Part shown: positions 55,898-64,000 of the stretch, one piece after another | Layout of the letters: every line of letters starts with the position of its first letter | Position numbering within the stretch: the stretch's first letter is position 1 | DNA from: Entomortierella parvispora | Lineage: Eukaryota > Mortierellomycota > Mortierellomycetes > Mortierellales > Mortierellaceae | Reading direction: 5' to 3' | DNA length: 64,000 nucleotides | Assembly: GCA_963573315.1 (NCBI GenBank) | Contig: OY752145.1 | Location: 1,364,001-1,428,000, forward strand | Position numbers and translations under genes: made by a program | Notes under the pieces: generated by a model | Database searches by the model: none | Seen by the model: the letters and a program-made list of their open reading frames with translations, nothing else | What the model was told of the DNA's origin: nothing

Positions 55898-56855
55898 TCG
55901 CGTTTATGCCAGGAATTGGTCTCGATCTGTGGAGGAATCAATACTAAAGCGATCCGATCAATTGAGACATTTCAAATAAAAAAGGAAAGGAAAAGAATAC
56001 AAGGAGAGAGGAGACAGGGAGACCCGGGGCGGAGAAGACCAAGAGGAGAGAAGAGCAAAGAGAGAGAGAGGGATCAGCAGCCAAGAATGGGAGCACAAGA
56101 GACGATCAGGCGCAGCGCGGTGCAGTGGAGTGGAGTGGAGTGGAGCATTTGATCATGGTGCACAGGGAGGAAGCTCCCGCTTGCAGGGACAAAAGAAAGG
56201 GAAAAATGTTGTGTCGTTTTTGTGACCACCCCGTGCGAGAGCCGTGCAAAAGTTGAAAAAATTGATTCGTGTCTCTCTGATCGGTGGGCTTTGCTCTGTC
56301 GTCTTTTCCCTGGACTTGAAAAAACAGTTAAAAGGATAGCGCGCTCGGAGGGGGGTGCTGTTCTCCTCACTTCCGAGCAAACACTTTACGCCCTCTTCCC
56401 TTCGTTCCATTTTGCTTGCTTGTTCGCTCGCTCTGCATTTGCCCTGTTACCTTGCCACTTCCTCCTTTTCGCTCAACGACCACCACTCGCGGCGAAGCGC
56501 CAGAAGGCGGATCAAACATCATATCTTTAGAAACTCTATTGCAAGTCACAACCCACCGCCGCCTCAAGACAATCCTGAATTGATCCCCATTCATTCATCA
56601 ATTCTTTCATTCGTTTAAACAAGCTGTCAGGTACATGTCACCAACAATGAACTTTGCCACACCTCCTTGTTCTCTTTTCTGCGCCCCCAGTCATAATACT
56701 GAACATATCTTTTTTCTTGTCTCTTCCATCAGATACGACCGTTGACCGGCGTTTTACCCTCTGCGGTCAATAGCCCAAACCACCACAGCCCTGATCCCGT
56801 CTTGATCTACAGATCTTGACCGGAGGCGTTATCTACCCCTTGACTTTGCCGTAGG
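55898..56855. other. Intergenic region before the Myb-like gene
   Basis: About 960 bp. Purine-rich DNA (GAGAGGAGACAGGGAGACC and GGAGTGGAGTGGAGTGGAG near 56124-56142) follows the GAD stop, then mixed sequence. A leader for the Myb-like gene may begin in the CT-rich part. No gene is supported. Confidence 0.5.
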
Positions 56856-59800
56856 ATGATGGGTCACGCAAGGGCAAACCCACTCTTACTGCGCGACAGC
56901 TCAATATCATTGTTGCCGTCGACCTTTCAACAAGATTCGGCTACTTATCATAAGAACATGCATACCCCTCAAAAGGTCACAGCTACCGTTGGGGACGAGG
57001 ATGTCAATTTTCACGACTTTATCCATTCCAAACACGAGGACGACAAGGACACTGACGAGGCACGATCTGCAGTGTCCTCTCCTAGACACATCCATAGTAG
57101 GATCACAAGGCACTCCAATGCAACCCAGACTTCGTCCTCAGTTAGCGGATCTAATCTCGGAGGCAGTCTGCATCAGAGCAATGGTCTTGATCAAATCGGC
57201 AACGACAATACCCCGCTGGGCCATACCTCCGTTCCCACAAGCGAACCCTTCCTGAGCCACCAAGCGATAAATCCTGTTTTTGAAGATTCCAATTCACCTC
57301 ACTTTCCTTCGTACCACGACCTTGTCCCACCACCAACCCAGGACTTATTTCGATCCCTTATGGAGGAGCTGCAGACTCAGGCAGCGCTTCAGAGAGATTT
57401 ATTTTTGGCCGCTACCGCAAAGTCAGGGCCGGGACCTGAGGTCATGGATCACTATAACCGAGCTCTTCCAAAGTTCATGATGGAACCTTTCGATTTTCTC
57501 TCTGAAGACTACGACTCCTGTGTCGGACAAGGCTCGGGATCACATTCACTACAGGACAACAGTATCAGTGTACACATGTCATCACCACATCAGCTGCCCG
57601 AGAGTTCACAGATGCACCATTCAGGGTCAATTGCGCCAGTGTCAGCTTCCGGACCGAGTGCCGACCAAGTCAGGTCACCTGGAGGATCCAAGAAACGGGC
57701 CTTGGTAGATGACTCGTATGGCTTTGAGCATCATCCTGATTCAACAATCACTCCGCCATCCGGAGCAAATGGTCATGATCAACTATCACCTCCTACACAA
57801 GATTTGTTTCGTATGCTCATGGAGGAACTGGAGACACAAGCCGCACTCCAACGCGATCAAGCAATACAGCGCGATCAAGCGCTTACATCCAACTCAAAGA
57901 CTGAATCAGATTCAATGTCTGCTTTTAATGGAAGCCACCATAACCAACATCACGCCAGATTACCGCGCTTTGTCATGGAACCGCTCGACTTTTTGTCTAC
58001 GGACTACAACTCAATGCAAATGGATGAAGCTGGATCGTCCCAGTCGGCCCAAGGAACCTATTTGGAGTCGATAACATCTGTCTCTGCGACAAGTGCACAC
58101 CCATCCACTCCGCCACTTACTCATTCGGCGCAGGATCATCTTTCGCCTCCCACCCAAGATCTGTTCCGAACATTGATGGAAGAATTGGAGGTCCAGGCTG
58201 CCTTCCAGCGTGACCAGGTCCTGGCGGCGACAACAAAATCGGCCCCTCGTATCGATCCAGACGAGTATGCTTTCAATGGTCAACATCTGCGCCCCTTGCC
58301 TCGGTTCATGTTTGAACCCTTGGATTTCCTATCCGCCGACTATGAGTCATGCATGGCTTCTGGATCATCCAACTTTCACGGCGGTTCGTCCCACAGCTCT
58401 CATTTCTTTGACCCTGTCCGCGATAGTTACATGGATGTTGACTTTACGAGCTCGCATGCTTCATCAGTGGACCCCACCTCGACCGCTAAGGATAAAAATG
58501 TCTTGCCCACGAAGGTTATACGGCAATCATCCAAAGGAGGTCCGAAATCAAAGAGTAGCCGGTCCCGATCATCAAAGTCTATGAATACTGTGGCCCCTTC
58601 TTCTGACAAGGACAGCGTCTCCTCTCTATCCGCACGACCATCCACCAAAAAAAGAAAGCTTCTTAGTGAGGCCCAGCCAAACCCTAGCACGTCCACTTCC
58701 CTCGCGATTTCGAACGGAGTACATGGTTCGACTCGCAGCTCGGAAACATCACCGGTCTCGCCTTCATTATTGTCTTCGCTTTCGATATCACCCAACTCGC
58801 CTGACTCTGAAGGCTCTTCCGCTACTGATGAGTCATCCAGTGCCGCGACACCCACGAGCTCAACCAGTAAGCGACCCTGGGCTCCAGCAGATGAGGCACT
58901 GCTGCTCAAACTTTTTGCAAAAAAGACGCCTATCCATGACATTGCCCGAGCTCTGGATCGTACAGTTCACTCTGTGCGGTCCCGAAGGCAGATATTGACG
59001 GATCCTGGGTTTGTGAAGGGTAAAGGCCATGGTGTTTCCCGTCGTTGTCGACAAGATCCCGAGACGACGATCAAGCTGCCGACCTATGCTCAAATGGCGT
59101 TCCTTTCCCTGGCTTGGTTACCTGGAATGGAGGGAACTTTGAACGATGTGGCAACCATGGTGGAGAAGCTCTTCAGTCGCTATTTGAACCGTATTCCCAG
59201 GACAGGCCACAAGAACTTGCAGATTTGGCGAGCTCAGATCTCGGATGCCCTGGCTCACGAGAAGGGCCAACCTCGACCTCGGTTCGAAAGCTTTGGATTG
59301 AAGCGAGGACGTCAATGGGTCTATAGACTAACTGCGTTCGGGAGGGGTATGGTCGAAGCTATGGGAGGCGTGAATCGTATCTGTGAAGATTTGCTCAAGA
59401 ACAATAGTAATGATCCTGTCTCTGGCGAGGGAGAGAATCAAGACCCTGCGGACAATGGCAGCAGCGGAAGCAGTGCTAGTGGTTCGAGCGAAAATACCCT
59501 CGGTGTCGCAGGAGCCGGCAAGGACGCGGATGGCCATGTCAAAGGAAACTCGAGCGCTGGTGGCGCTGGCATTGGGCAAGGACAAGGATACGGATACAGC
59601 TATCGATCACCAGATTTCAGACCCAAGACCGTACCAAGAAGTCGTCCCCGTTCAGATCGGAGGAGAGCGCAGGCAAAGCTCAAGAAACTTCAAAAACTGA
59701 GGCTTCAACATGGCGATGGCGAAGATGAAGGGGACACGGAAACTGTGGACCCTGTTGCAGACGGAAAGACGGGATCGGCCAATGCCATTGCAAATGCGAT

Positions 59801-59867
59801 GGAGGCAATGGCGGTTGGTCTTGCCAAGATGATGGCCTTGGAGGAGAAAGCTACAGGGGGTCAATAA
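56856..59867 (+). CDS. Myb/SANT-like DNA-binding protein with a triplicated N-terminal module
   Basis: An intronless 1003-residue frame. Three copies of a module of about 75 residues lie at 157-232, 310-387 and 429-498. Each begins PPTQDLFR-x-LMEEL-x-QAA-x-QRD and ends with a MEPLDFLS-x-DY or FEPLDFLSADY motif. A Ser/Lys-rich region with an NLS-like KKRKL follows. Near 672-715 is a Myb/SANT-like helix bundle (RPWAPADEALLLKLFAKKT, DIARALDRTVHSVRSRR). After it comes a longer helical domain (YAQMAFLSLAWLPGMEGTL, WRAQISDALAHEKG) that may be winged-helix-like. It ends in a basic region. A nuclear transcription or chromatin role is inferred. The acidic LFR-LMEEL helices could be activation or partner-binding segments. 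I know no named orthologue. Confidence 0.85.
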   Translation: MMGHARANPLLLRDSSISLLPSTFQQDSATYHKNMHTPQKVTATVGDEDVNFHDFIHSKHEDDKDTDEARSAVSSPRHIHSRITRHSNATQTSSSVSGSNLGGSLHQSNGLDQIGNDNTPLGHTSVPTSEPFLSHQAINPVFEDSNSPHFPSYHDLVPPPTQDLFRSLMEELQTQAALQRDLFLAATAKSGPGPEVMDHYNRALPKFMMEPFDFLSEDYDSCVGQGSGSHSLQDNSISVHMSSPHQLPESSQMHHSGSIAPVSASGPSADQVRSPGGSKKRALVDDSYGFEHHPDSTITPPSGANGHDQLSPPTQDLFRMLMEELETQAALQRDQAIQRDQALTSNSKTESDSMSAFNGSHHNQHHARLPRFVMEPLDFLSTDYNSMQMDEAGSSQSAQGTYLESITSVSATSAHPSTPPLTHSAQDHLSPPTQDLFRTLMEELEVQAAFQRDQVLAATTKSAPRIDPDEYAFNGQHLRPLPRFMFEPLDFLSADYESCMASGSSNFHGGSSHSSHFFDPVRDSYMDVDFTSSHASSVDPTSTAKDKNVLPTKVIRQSSKGGPKSKSSRSRSSKSMNTVAPSSDKDSVSSLSARPSTKKRKLLSEAQPNPSTSTSLAISNGVHGSTRSSETSPVSPSLLSSLSISPNSPDSEGSSATDESSSAATPTSSTSKRPWAPADEALLLKLFAKKTPIHDIARALDRTVHSVRSRRQILTDPGFVKGKGHGVSRRCRQDPETTIKLPTYAQMAFLSLAWLPGMEGTLNDVATMVEKLFSRYLNRIPRTGHKNLQIWRAQISDALAHEKGQPRPRFESFGLKRGRQWVYRLTAFGRGMVEAMGGVNRICEDLLKNNSNDPVSGEGENQDPADNGSSGSSASGSSENTLGVAGAGKDADGHVKGNSSAGGAGIGQGQGYGYSYRSPDFRPKTVPRSRPRSDRRRAQAKLKKLQKLRLQHGDGEDEGDTETVDPVADGKTGSANAIANAMEAMAVGLAKMMALEEKATGGQ

Positions 59868-60030
59868 CCCGCTTTCATCCTTTTTTGGGAGTTTTTCTCC
59901 GCTGCCCATGTTCTGACTGAACATTGTATATACCCTTTTACTCGATTCGAGCATATTGTACATAATAAAAGTTGTTCTATTGACTAAATCTACGTATTTA
60001 CAGTGTTTAAGAGGGGATTTAAGGAGAGAG

Positions 60031-60877
60031 TTATCGCCCGTGGTAAGATGAAGGACCTCGCAGACAGATATACCAGTCTCCTGTCAGAACCTTCCTGTCT
60101 AGATTTGAGGGACATGGGCAGAGGATGGGCTGGTCGACACATAGTCCTGTCTCCGAACAAAAGTATCCTGCGCAGTCTGATCCCTCAACTTCTAGTATAG
60201 CGGATGGTCGAGAAAGAGAAGTTAGCGTCATATTCCAGAAAGGGCAGGGCGGAAGGGTGAGAGGGAGGTGAGCGGGAAATGATAAACCTACCATTGGGGG
60301 TTTTTTTGCTATCGCCTTGTTTCTTCGAAGATTGCTGTTTTTGGAGCCGCTCCTGCTGTTGCTCATAGAACCGATCTTGAACCTTGGATTGACCCTTCTT
60401 TTGTTTTTGATATTGTCTGTATCTTTGAAACTCAAAGTTGGCGTTTTGGCTTCCCTGGCGGCCTTCGTCTTGATCTTTGGCGATTTGATCATCGAGGTAA
60501 CGGAGATAGGTATCTTGTTCCTCGACTATAGACCAAGGTGCTGGCGACCCAAATATGGTTATCAAAGGAGGGGACCGAGAAGATGGAGAAACCATGGCGG
60601 GTGATGTAGAGGATGTCGAGGAATAGACGGTGGAAAAGAAGTCTTTGGTGGATATAGGCAACTCACAGGGCATGGTATAGAGGATCAGGGCGAAAACTAG
60701 TATGAGGAACCGTACAGATGATGTGGATGAGGATGGGGGAGAAAACGAAGAGCTGCCTGGATAAATCTTTGGTGAGCAGCTGGGGACGGCGCCACCGCCG
60801 CAGCACGGTATTGTGGCTTTTGTGGAATGCCGTTGGTTGCTACTGAATGATGACGGGAATAACGAAGAGATGAACAT
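60031..60877 (-). CDS. Lcl2-like secretory-pathway protein (tentative)
   Basis: Two exons on the minus strand (60877-60292 and 60167-60031) give about 240 residues. A hydrophobic segment VRFLILVFALILYTMP near residues 53-68 could act as a signal sequence, though 50 residues precede it. A Gln/Lys-rich helical stretch follows (YRQYQKQKKGQSK). The last exon holds GYFCSETGLCVDQPILCPCP and a late Cys, the pattern of fungal Lcl2 proteins, which have a secretion or ERAD-linked role in yeast. The junction G|GATAC is in phase and places the cysteine motif directly after the Gln-rich part. Without this splice the frame runs on to an unrelated tail. The start codon and the family call are both moderate. 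Confidence 0.6.
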
Positions 60878-61094
60878 GTTTGAAGATGAATGTGGGGTTG
60901 GCTTTGGTTACAAGATGGAGCTGAGGATGGAGGAAGAGATGGAGGAAGAGATGGAGAAAAATAGGGAGAATGTGTAATTTGAATGACAAAGACGGGGTCC
61001 CTCCCGCTCTCGTGCAACGTGGCAAAGCGCGCGCTGGCGTCCATGCGCGTTTGACCACGTGTGAAGTTAATGGTGGCAAAGCTGATTTGCGATA
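60878..61094. promoter_or_regulatory. Promoter of the Lcl2-like gene
   Basis: 217 bp, CT-rich on the coding (minus) strand (CATCTCTTCCTCCATC). CACGTG lies near 61057. The 3' end of the F-box gene abuts on the right. Confidence 0.45.
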
Positions 61095-62714
61095 TTATCG
61101 ACAACTATGTACTGTACAGTACTCCTCATCCTCATCTTCCTCGTCTTCTTCATCACACCCATATGGCTCCAAATCCGATCCCGGCTCAGACTCTCTGAAC
61201 TCACGCTCCTCTTCCACTTTCTCTTCCTCCTCCTCGTCGCCCCAACCGTAAAAAGGGTAGTCGTCCTCGCTCTCGCTTTCAGAGAGATACCATCCTTTGT
61301 TAATAGGCCATTCCTCATCCGACTCGTCCGCCTCAAAGAATCGAAGCTTGGGCCAGGCCTCCACCACCCACTGCAAATCCGGGTCTTCCTGCAATATTTG
61401 TCCCTCGAACCTTCCAGTTTTCCAGGGCCAAGATGCGGCTGGAGGCAACTCGTCTTTATCTCTGTCAGACATCTGAGTGTCACCTGTGGGAACGAAAAAG
61501 TCAAGGACAAGGGACTCCAACTCCTTCAACTCCATAAGCGGCTCGGCCAGAGTGTCCCAAAGACGACACAATCGCTCAATATTCGATCTAATCTTGAGCT
61601 TCTTGAGTCCGACGCTAAGCCAAGGTCTTGGAGTGTTCGCCAGTCTTCCATCACGGCCATAATGAAATTGGTCAGTGTCGAACTTGGCGTTAAGAGCGAT
61701 TGTGAGGTTTGACAATTTGGGACATTGACTCAGGATTGCCTCCAACATGCCAAAACTACAGCGAGAAAGGTCCAGCGTTTCCAAGGATCCAAGATGGGGG
61801 CTCATCCCAGGAATTGATTCCAAATCCAGATGCGTTTCGAGAGTAAGGTTCGTCAATGGCCGACAGTGCCCCAAGATTTTGTCAAGATGTGCACTGCCAA
61901 GCGAATGTGATCTGAGAGACAGCGTGGAGAGCGAACTGCAGTGTTTGATCTTTGACAAGTCTCCAGAGACAAATGGAAACTCGGTGTCTCCTTCGGCTTG
62001 CGAAAACGTGAGCGACTCCAACTGCGGACAACGAGCGGCCAAATCGAGGCAGGACGAAAAAGTTAGGCCTTCCAAGCTTATAAACTCGAAGGCTCGGACA
62101 CCTTGGGACAGTGTTGCGTCCCCTATGGATGGGTTTCCTTGACTGCGAGTGTAAACAACCTTGCTCGACTCGAGGCGGAACTTTAGGAGCAGGTGGCAAG
62201 CCGTGAGAAAGTGAAGAAGAGTCGACCATTCGACAATCGTATCGCTCAAAGAGAAATCCTGCACCTGAGGAGCGATTTTTGCAAGATCCTTTAGATAGCC
62301 AAAGTTTTCACTCGTCCCACAATTATTGAGCTGCAGTTCTTGGATTTCGGGATTATTAGCCACGAATTGTCGTAACCAGCGCCAATTCCGAGGATAGAAT
62401 CTGAGGGACAGGGATTTGAGCCTAGTAATTCCAGCCAGCATATCCCCGTCGTTCAATCGGCCGGCTAAAAACTGAATGGTCATATTCCGTACCAAGCCAC
62501 CATGAGTGCGGATCACGTCAGGGTGGACCTTGACGGTGCCGAATAGCTCCCGTACGCCTGTGATGAGTACCGTAAAGCTAAGGGTATGCATCAGCAGAGG
62601 AATAAAGGCAGCATACCAACTCTTGGAAACGCGACAGCAGACGAGGAGTTGATCGTCCCGGCGATAGTCGAAGTTTTGGGCGATGAGGTGCAGAATCTCT
62701 GGAGGAATGTCCAT
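61095..62714 (-). CDS. F-box/leucine-rich-repeat protein
   Basis: An intronless 539-residue frame from ATG 62714, chosen because it directly starts the F-box (MDIPPEILHLIAQNFDYR, then VCCRVSKSWYAAF). Leucine-rich repeats follow: LKSLSLRFYP, IQELQLNNCG, VQDFSLSDT, FISLEGLTFSSCLDLAARCP, LSTLSLRSHS, LTNLTLETHLDL and LETLDLSRCSF. The C terminus is a long Glu/Asp tract ending in DEEYCTVHSCR. It is probably an SCF substrate receptor. It lies 181 bp downstream of another gene of the same kind on the same strand, suggesting local duplication and divergence. Confidence 0.88.
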   Translation of the reverse strand: MDIPPEILHLIAQNFDYRRDDQLLVCCRVSKSWYAAFIPLLMHTLSFTVLITGVRELFGTVKVHPDVIRTHGGLVRNMTIQFLAGRLNDGDMLAGITRLKSLSLRFYPRNWRWLRQFVANNPEIQELQLNNCGTSENFGYLKDLAKIAPQVQDFSLSDTIVEWSTLLHFLTACHLLLKFRLESSKVVYTRSQGNPSIGDATLSQGVRAFEFISLEGLTFSSCLDLAARCPQLESLTFSQAEGDTEFPFVSGDLSKIKHCSSLSTLSLRSHSLGSAHLDKILGHCRPLTNLTLETHLDLESIPGMSPHLGSLETLDLSRCSFGMLEAILSQCPKLSNLTIALNAKFDTDQFHYGRDGRLANTPRPWLSVGLKKLKIRSNIERLCRLWDTLAEPLMELKELESLVLDFFVPTGDTQMSDRDKDELPPAASWPWKTGRFEGQILQEDPDLQWVVEAWPKLRFFEADESDEEWPINKGWYLSESESEDDYPFYGWGDEEEEEKVEEEREFRESEPGSDLEPYGCDEEDEEDEDEEYCTVHSCR

Positions 62715-62776
62715 TTTCGAGAGGGCAAGATGACGTGAAGTGACCTGGTTGACTCGAGCATGGAGACAAATGCATG

Positions 62777-62786
62777 ATGCATGCAT
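62777..62786. promoter_or_regulatory. ATGCATGCAT palindrome upstream of an F-box/LRR gene
   Basis: Perfect palindrome 63-72 bp upstream of ATG 62714, and adjoined by another TGCATGA just outside. Confidence 0.6.
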
Positions 62787-62825
62787 GGAGTGCATCTTTT
62801 GAAAGCTAAGCCATCAAATCGAAAA

Positions 62826-62862
62826 TGTGAAATTGGTGAAATTGGTGAAATTGGTGAAATTG
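62826..62862 (+). repeat. Tandem 9-bp repeat (GAAATTGGT)
   Basis: About four copies of GAAATTGGT in direct tandem between two F-box/LRR genes. It sits in the 3' flank of the upstream gene. Confidence 0.9.
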
Positions 62863-62895
62863 GTGGCATTTTTTTTTTTATTCTTGAACCATGAG

Positions 62896-64000
62896 TTATC
62901 CGAACGGCAGCATGCCTCCAGGGAATCCCCATCCCTCTTCCTCGCCTCCTTCGCCGTCTTGATCATCCTCACCACTGAGCTGGAAAGAGATCTCAAGACC
63001 CGAGCGCAATGTCGCTGTCATCATTTCTGGCAGAGGCTCGTCATCGTCATTATCGACTTGGGTGTTGCTGTCTTCGTTGCTGTGTCCGTCTTCGTCCTGT
63101 ACTAATAAGACAGGACCACAGGAGGCCTTAGTAACAGCGGGTGGTGATTGTGATCTCCTCCGCTTGGTCGACTTGGGTCTAGCAACCGCAGTGTCTTGCA
63201 AGCTTTCCACGTCATCGACATGGTCGCACTCTGTATCCAGTTCTTTACTCTCCGCCCAATTGCCGTCCTTGTTGTCGACCTCGTCTTTGCGACTTTTTCT
63301 CTTGCCTAGCTGAACACCCCGAAATTCCGAAAACAAAGGTCGGACACCCGCATGGTCTTCCATCGCCTTCAAGATTGCGTTCTGTTCCTTCTTCGAGATG
63401 GGCGGGATGACATCGCTACTCCTGAATTCAAACTTTTTCAGTTTTGGAAACAGATTCCCAATCGTCACCATGTCCTGCCAAGGTATAGGATTCTTCAGCT
63501 TTGTCAGATCCAACGTTTCCAGGTGCCTGAGTTGCCTCAGGAACGGCTCGCCGACTTCGAGCAGCTTAAGCGAAAATCCATGGGCCGTCATTTGAAGAGA
63601 TTCCAGTCGTTTGAGTAATGATAATTGATGGTACATGTTTGGTAGCAGGGATGAGGCCAAGGAGGCCTCTACAGAATAAGAGGCGTGGATGCCCGAGATG
63701 TCCAGGTACCGCAATTGGTCACAAACCCAAGGCCGAGTCGTTGGATTCTCAAAGATCAAGAGAAGGACCCCGTCACAAAAGGACAAGTCCAGGTGCATGA
63801 GTCGAGGGCAGGCCTGGACCACGGCTCCAATGCTAACATGGGTGATGTTTGAACAAAACGGCAACTTGAGGGACTCGAGCTGAGGACAGAATCCGGCCAC
63901 GAGCGCAATATCCGCATCATGTACATCTGTCATACCCAGATGCAAGGTCCGCAGGTGAGATGAAACCCGAAGGAGGGCCTGGAAACCACTTGATTTAAGA
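62896..64000 (-). CDS. Leucine-rich-repeat protein, probably F-box type, cut by window end
   Basis: The minus-strand frame is open from the window edge to the stop at 62896, so at least 368 residues are present and the start lies outside. LRR-like segments are visible: LRTLHLGMTDVHDADIALVA, LESLKLPFCSNITHVSIG, LMHLDLSFCDG, LRYLDISGIH and LETLDLTKLKN. The second half is acidic and charged, with an NLS-like STKRRR, and ends in EEEGWGFPGGMLPFG. An N-terminal F-box is expected by analogy with its neighbours but is not in the window. Confidence 0.8.
   Translation of the reverse strand, partial: LKSSGFQALLRVSSHLRTLHLGMTDVHDADIALVAGFCPQLESLKLPFCSNITHVSIGAVVQACPRLMHLDLSFCDGVLLLIFENPTTRPWVCDQLRYLDISGIHASYSVEASLASSLLPNMYHQLSLLKRLESLQMTAHGFSLKLLEVGEPFLRQLRHLETLDLTKLKNPIPWQDMVTIGNLFPKLKKFEFRSSDVIPPISKKEQNAILKAMEDHAGVRPLFSEFRGVQLGKRKSRKDEVDNKDGNWAESKELDTECDHVDDVESLQDTAVARPKSTKRRRSQSPPAVTKASCGPVLLVQDEDGHSNEDSNTQVDNDDDEPLPEMMTATLRSGLEISFQLSGEDDQDGEGGEEEGWGFPGGMLPFG

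Larger units (their letters stand above)
62715..62895. promoter_or_regulatory. Promoter between two tandem F-box/LRR genes
   Basis: ATGCATGCAT lies at 62777-62786, 63-72 bp before the F-box start at 62714. Further out is a 9-bp tandem array at 62826-62862. The upstream gene ends at 62896, so its 3' UTR must overlap this segment. Confidence 0.6.

Overview
The window is nuclear DNA of a filamentous fungus. Genes carry short GT-AG introns, 5' regions are CT-rich, coding DNA has long Gln and Ser tracts, and there are no operons. Fungus-specific proteins are present: a Sho1 osmosensor, a Reg1-like PP1 regulator with the DUF1752 block, a CipC/DUF3759 protein and an Lcl2-like protein. Large F-box/LRR proteins, Gln-rich proteins and 21-27 base homopolymers in introns suggest an early-diverging lineage such as Mortierellomycotina. 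That placement is inference from gene style, not from a search.

Layout. 1-21 kb is mostly housekeeping: a Gln-rich UBA protein, complex I subunit NDUFS6, a kelch-like one-pass membrane protein, the nucleolar RRM protein Nop4/RBM28, a PARN-type deadenylase, a secreted Val/Ala/Asp-rich protein, mitochondrial ATP synthase alpha and Arp2. 21.4-25.5 kb is an accessory island: a long imperfect inverted repeat whose arms each carry a divergently transcribed gene for a small secreted eight-cysteine protein. 26-44 kb holds Sec16 (COPII scaffold), the Reg1-like protein, Sho1 and a Swa2/auxilin-like J protein. 44-56 kb holds eIF1, an F-box/LRR protein, allantoicase, a CipC-like protein, a TMEM19/DUF92 membrane protein and glutamate decarboxylase. 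56-64 kb holds a Myb/SANT-like protein with a triplicated module, an Lcl2-like secretory protein and two F-box/LRR genes, the second cut by the window end.

Shared themes. Sec16 and the auxilin-like protein act at opposite ends of coated-vesicle traffic (COPII exit sites, clathrin uncoating). ATP synthase alpha and NDUFS6 serve respiration. Sho1, the Reg1-like protein, glutamate decarboxylase and allantoicase fit osmotic, carbon and nitrogen responses. These genes are not evidently co-regulated as a cluster.

The most unusual items are the inverted repeat with its diversified cysteine-rich pair, a palindromic ATGCATGCAT element 65-110 bp upstream of three start codons, a secreted amphipathic repeat protein, and several family members with extra modules (zinc ribbon and GEYQQ repeats in Sec16, a tail on allantoicase, an RGG tail on Nop4). 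Exon boundaries were joined by hand from reading frame and GT/AG sites; no transcript evidence was available.
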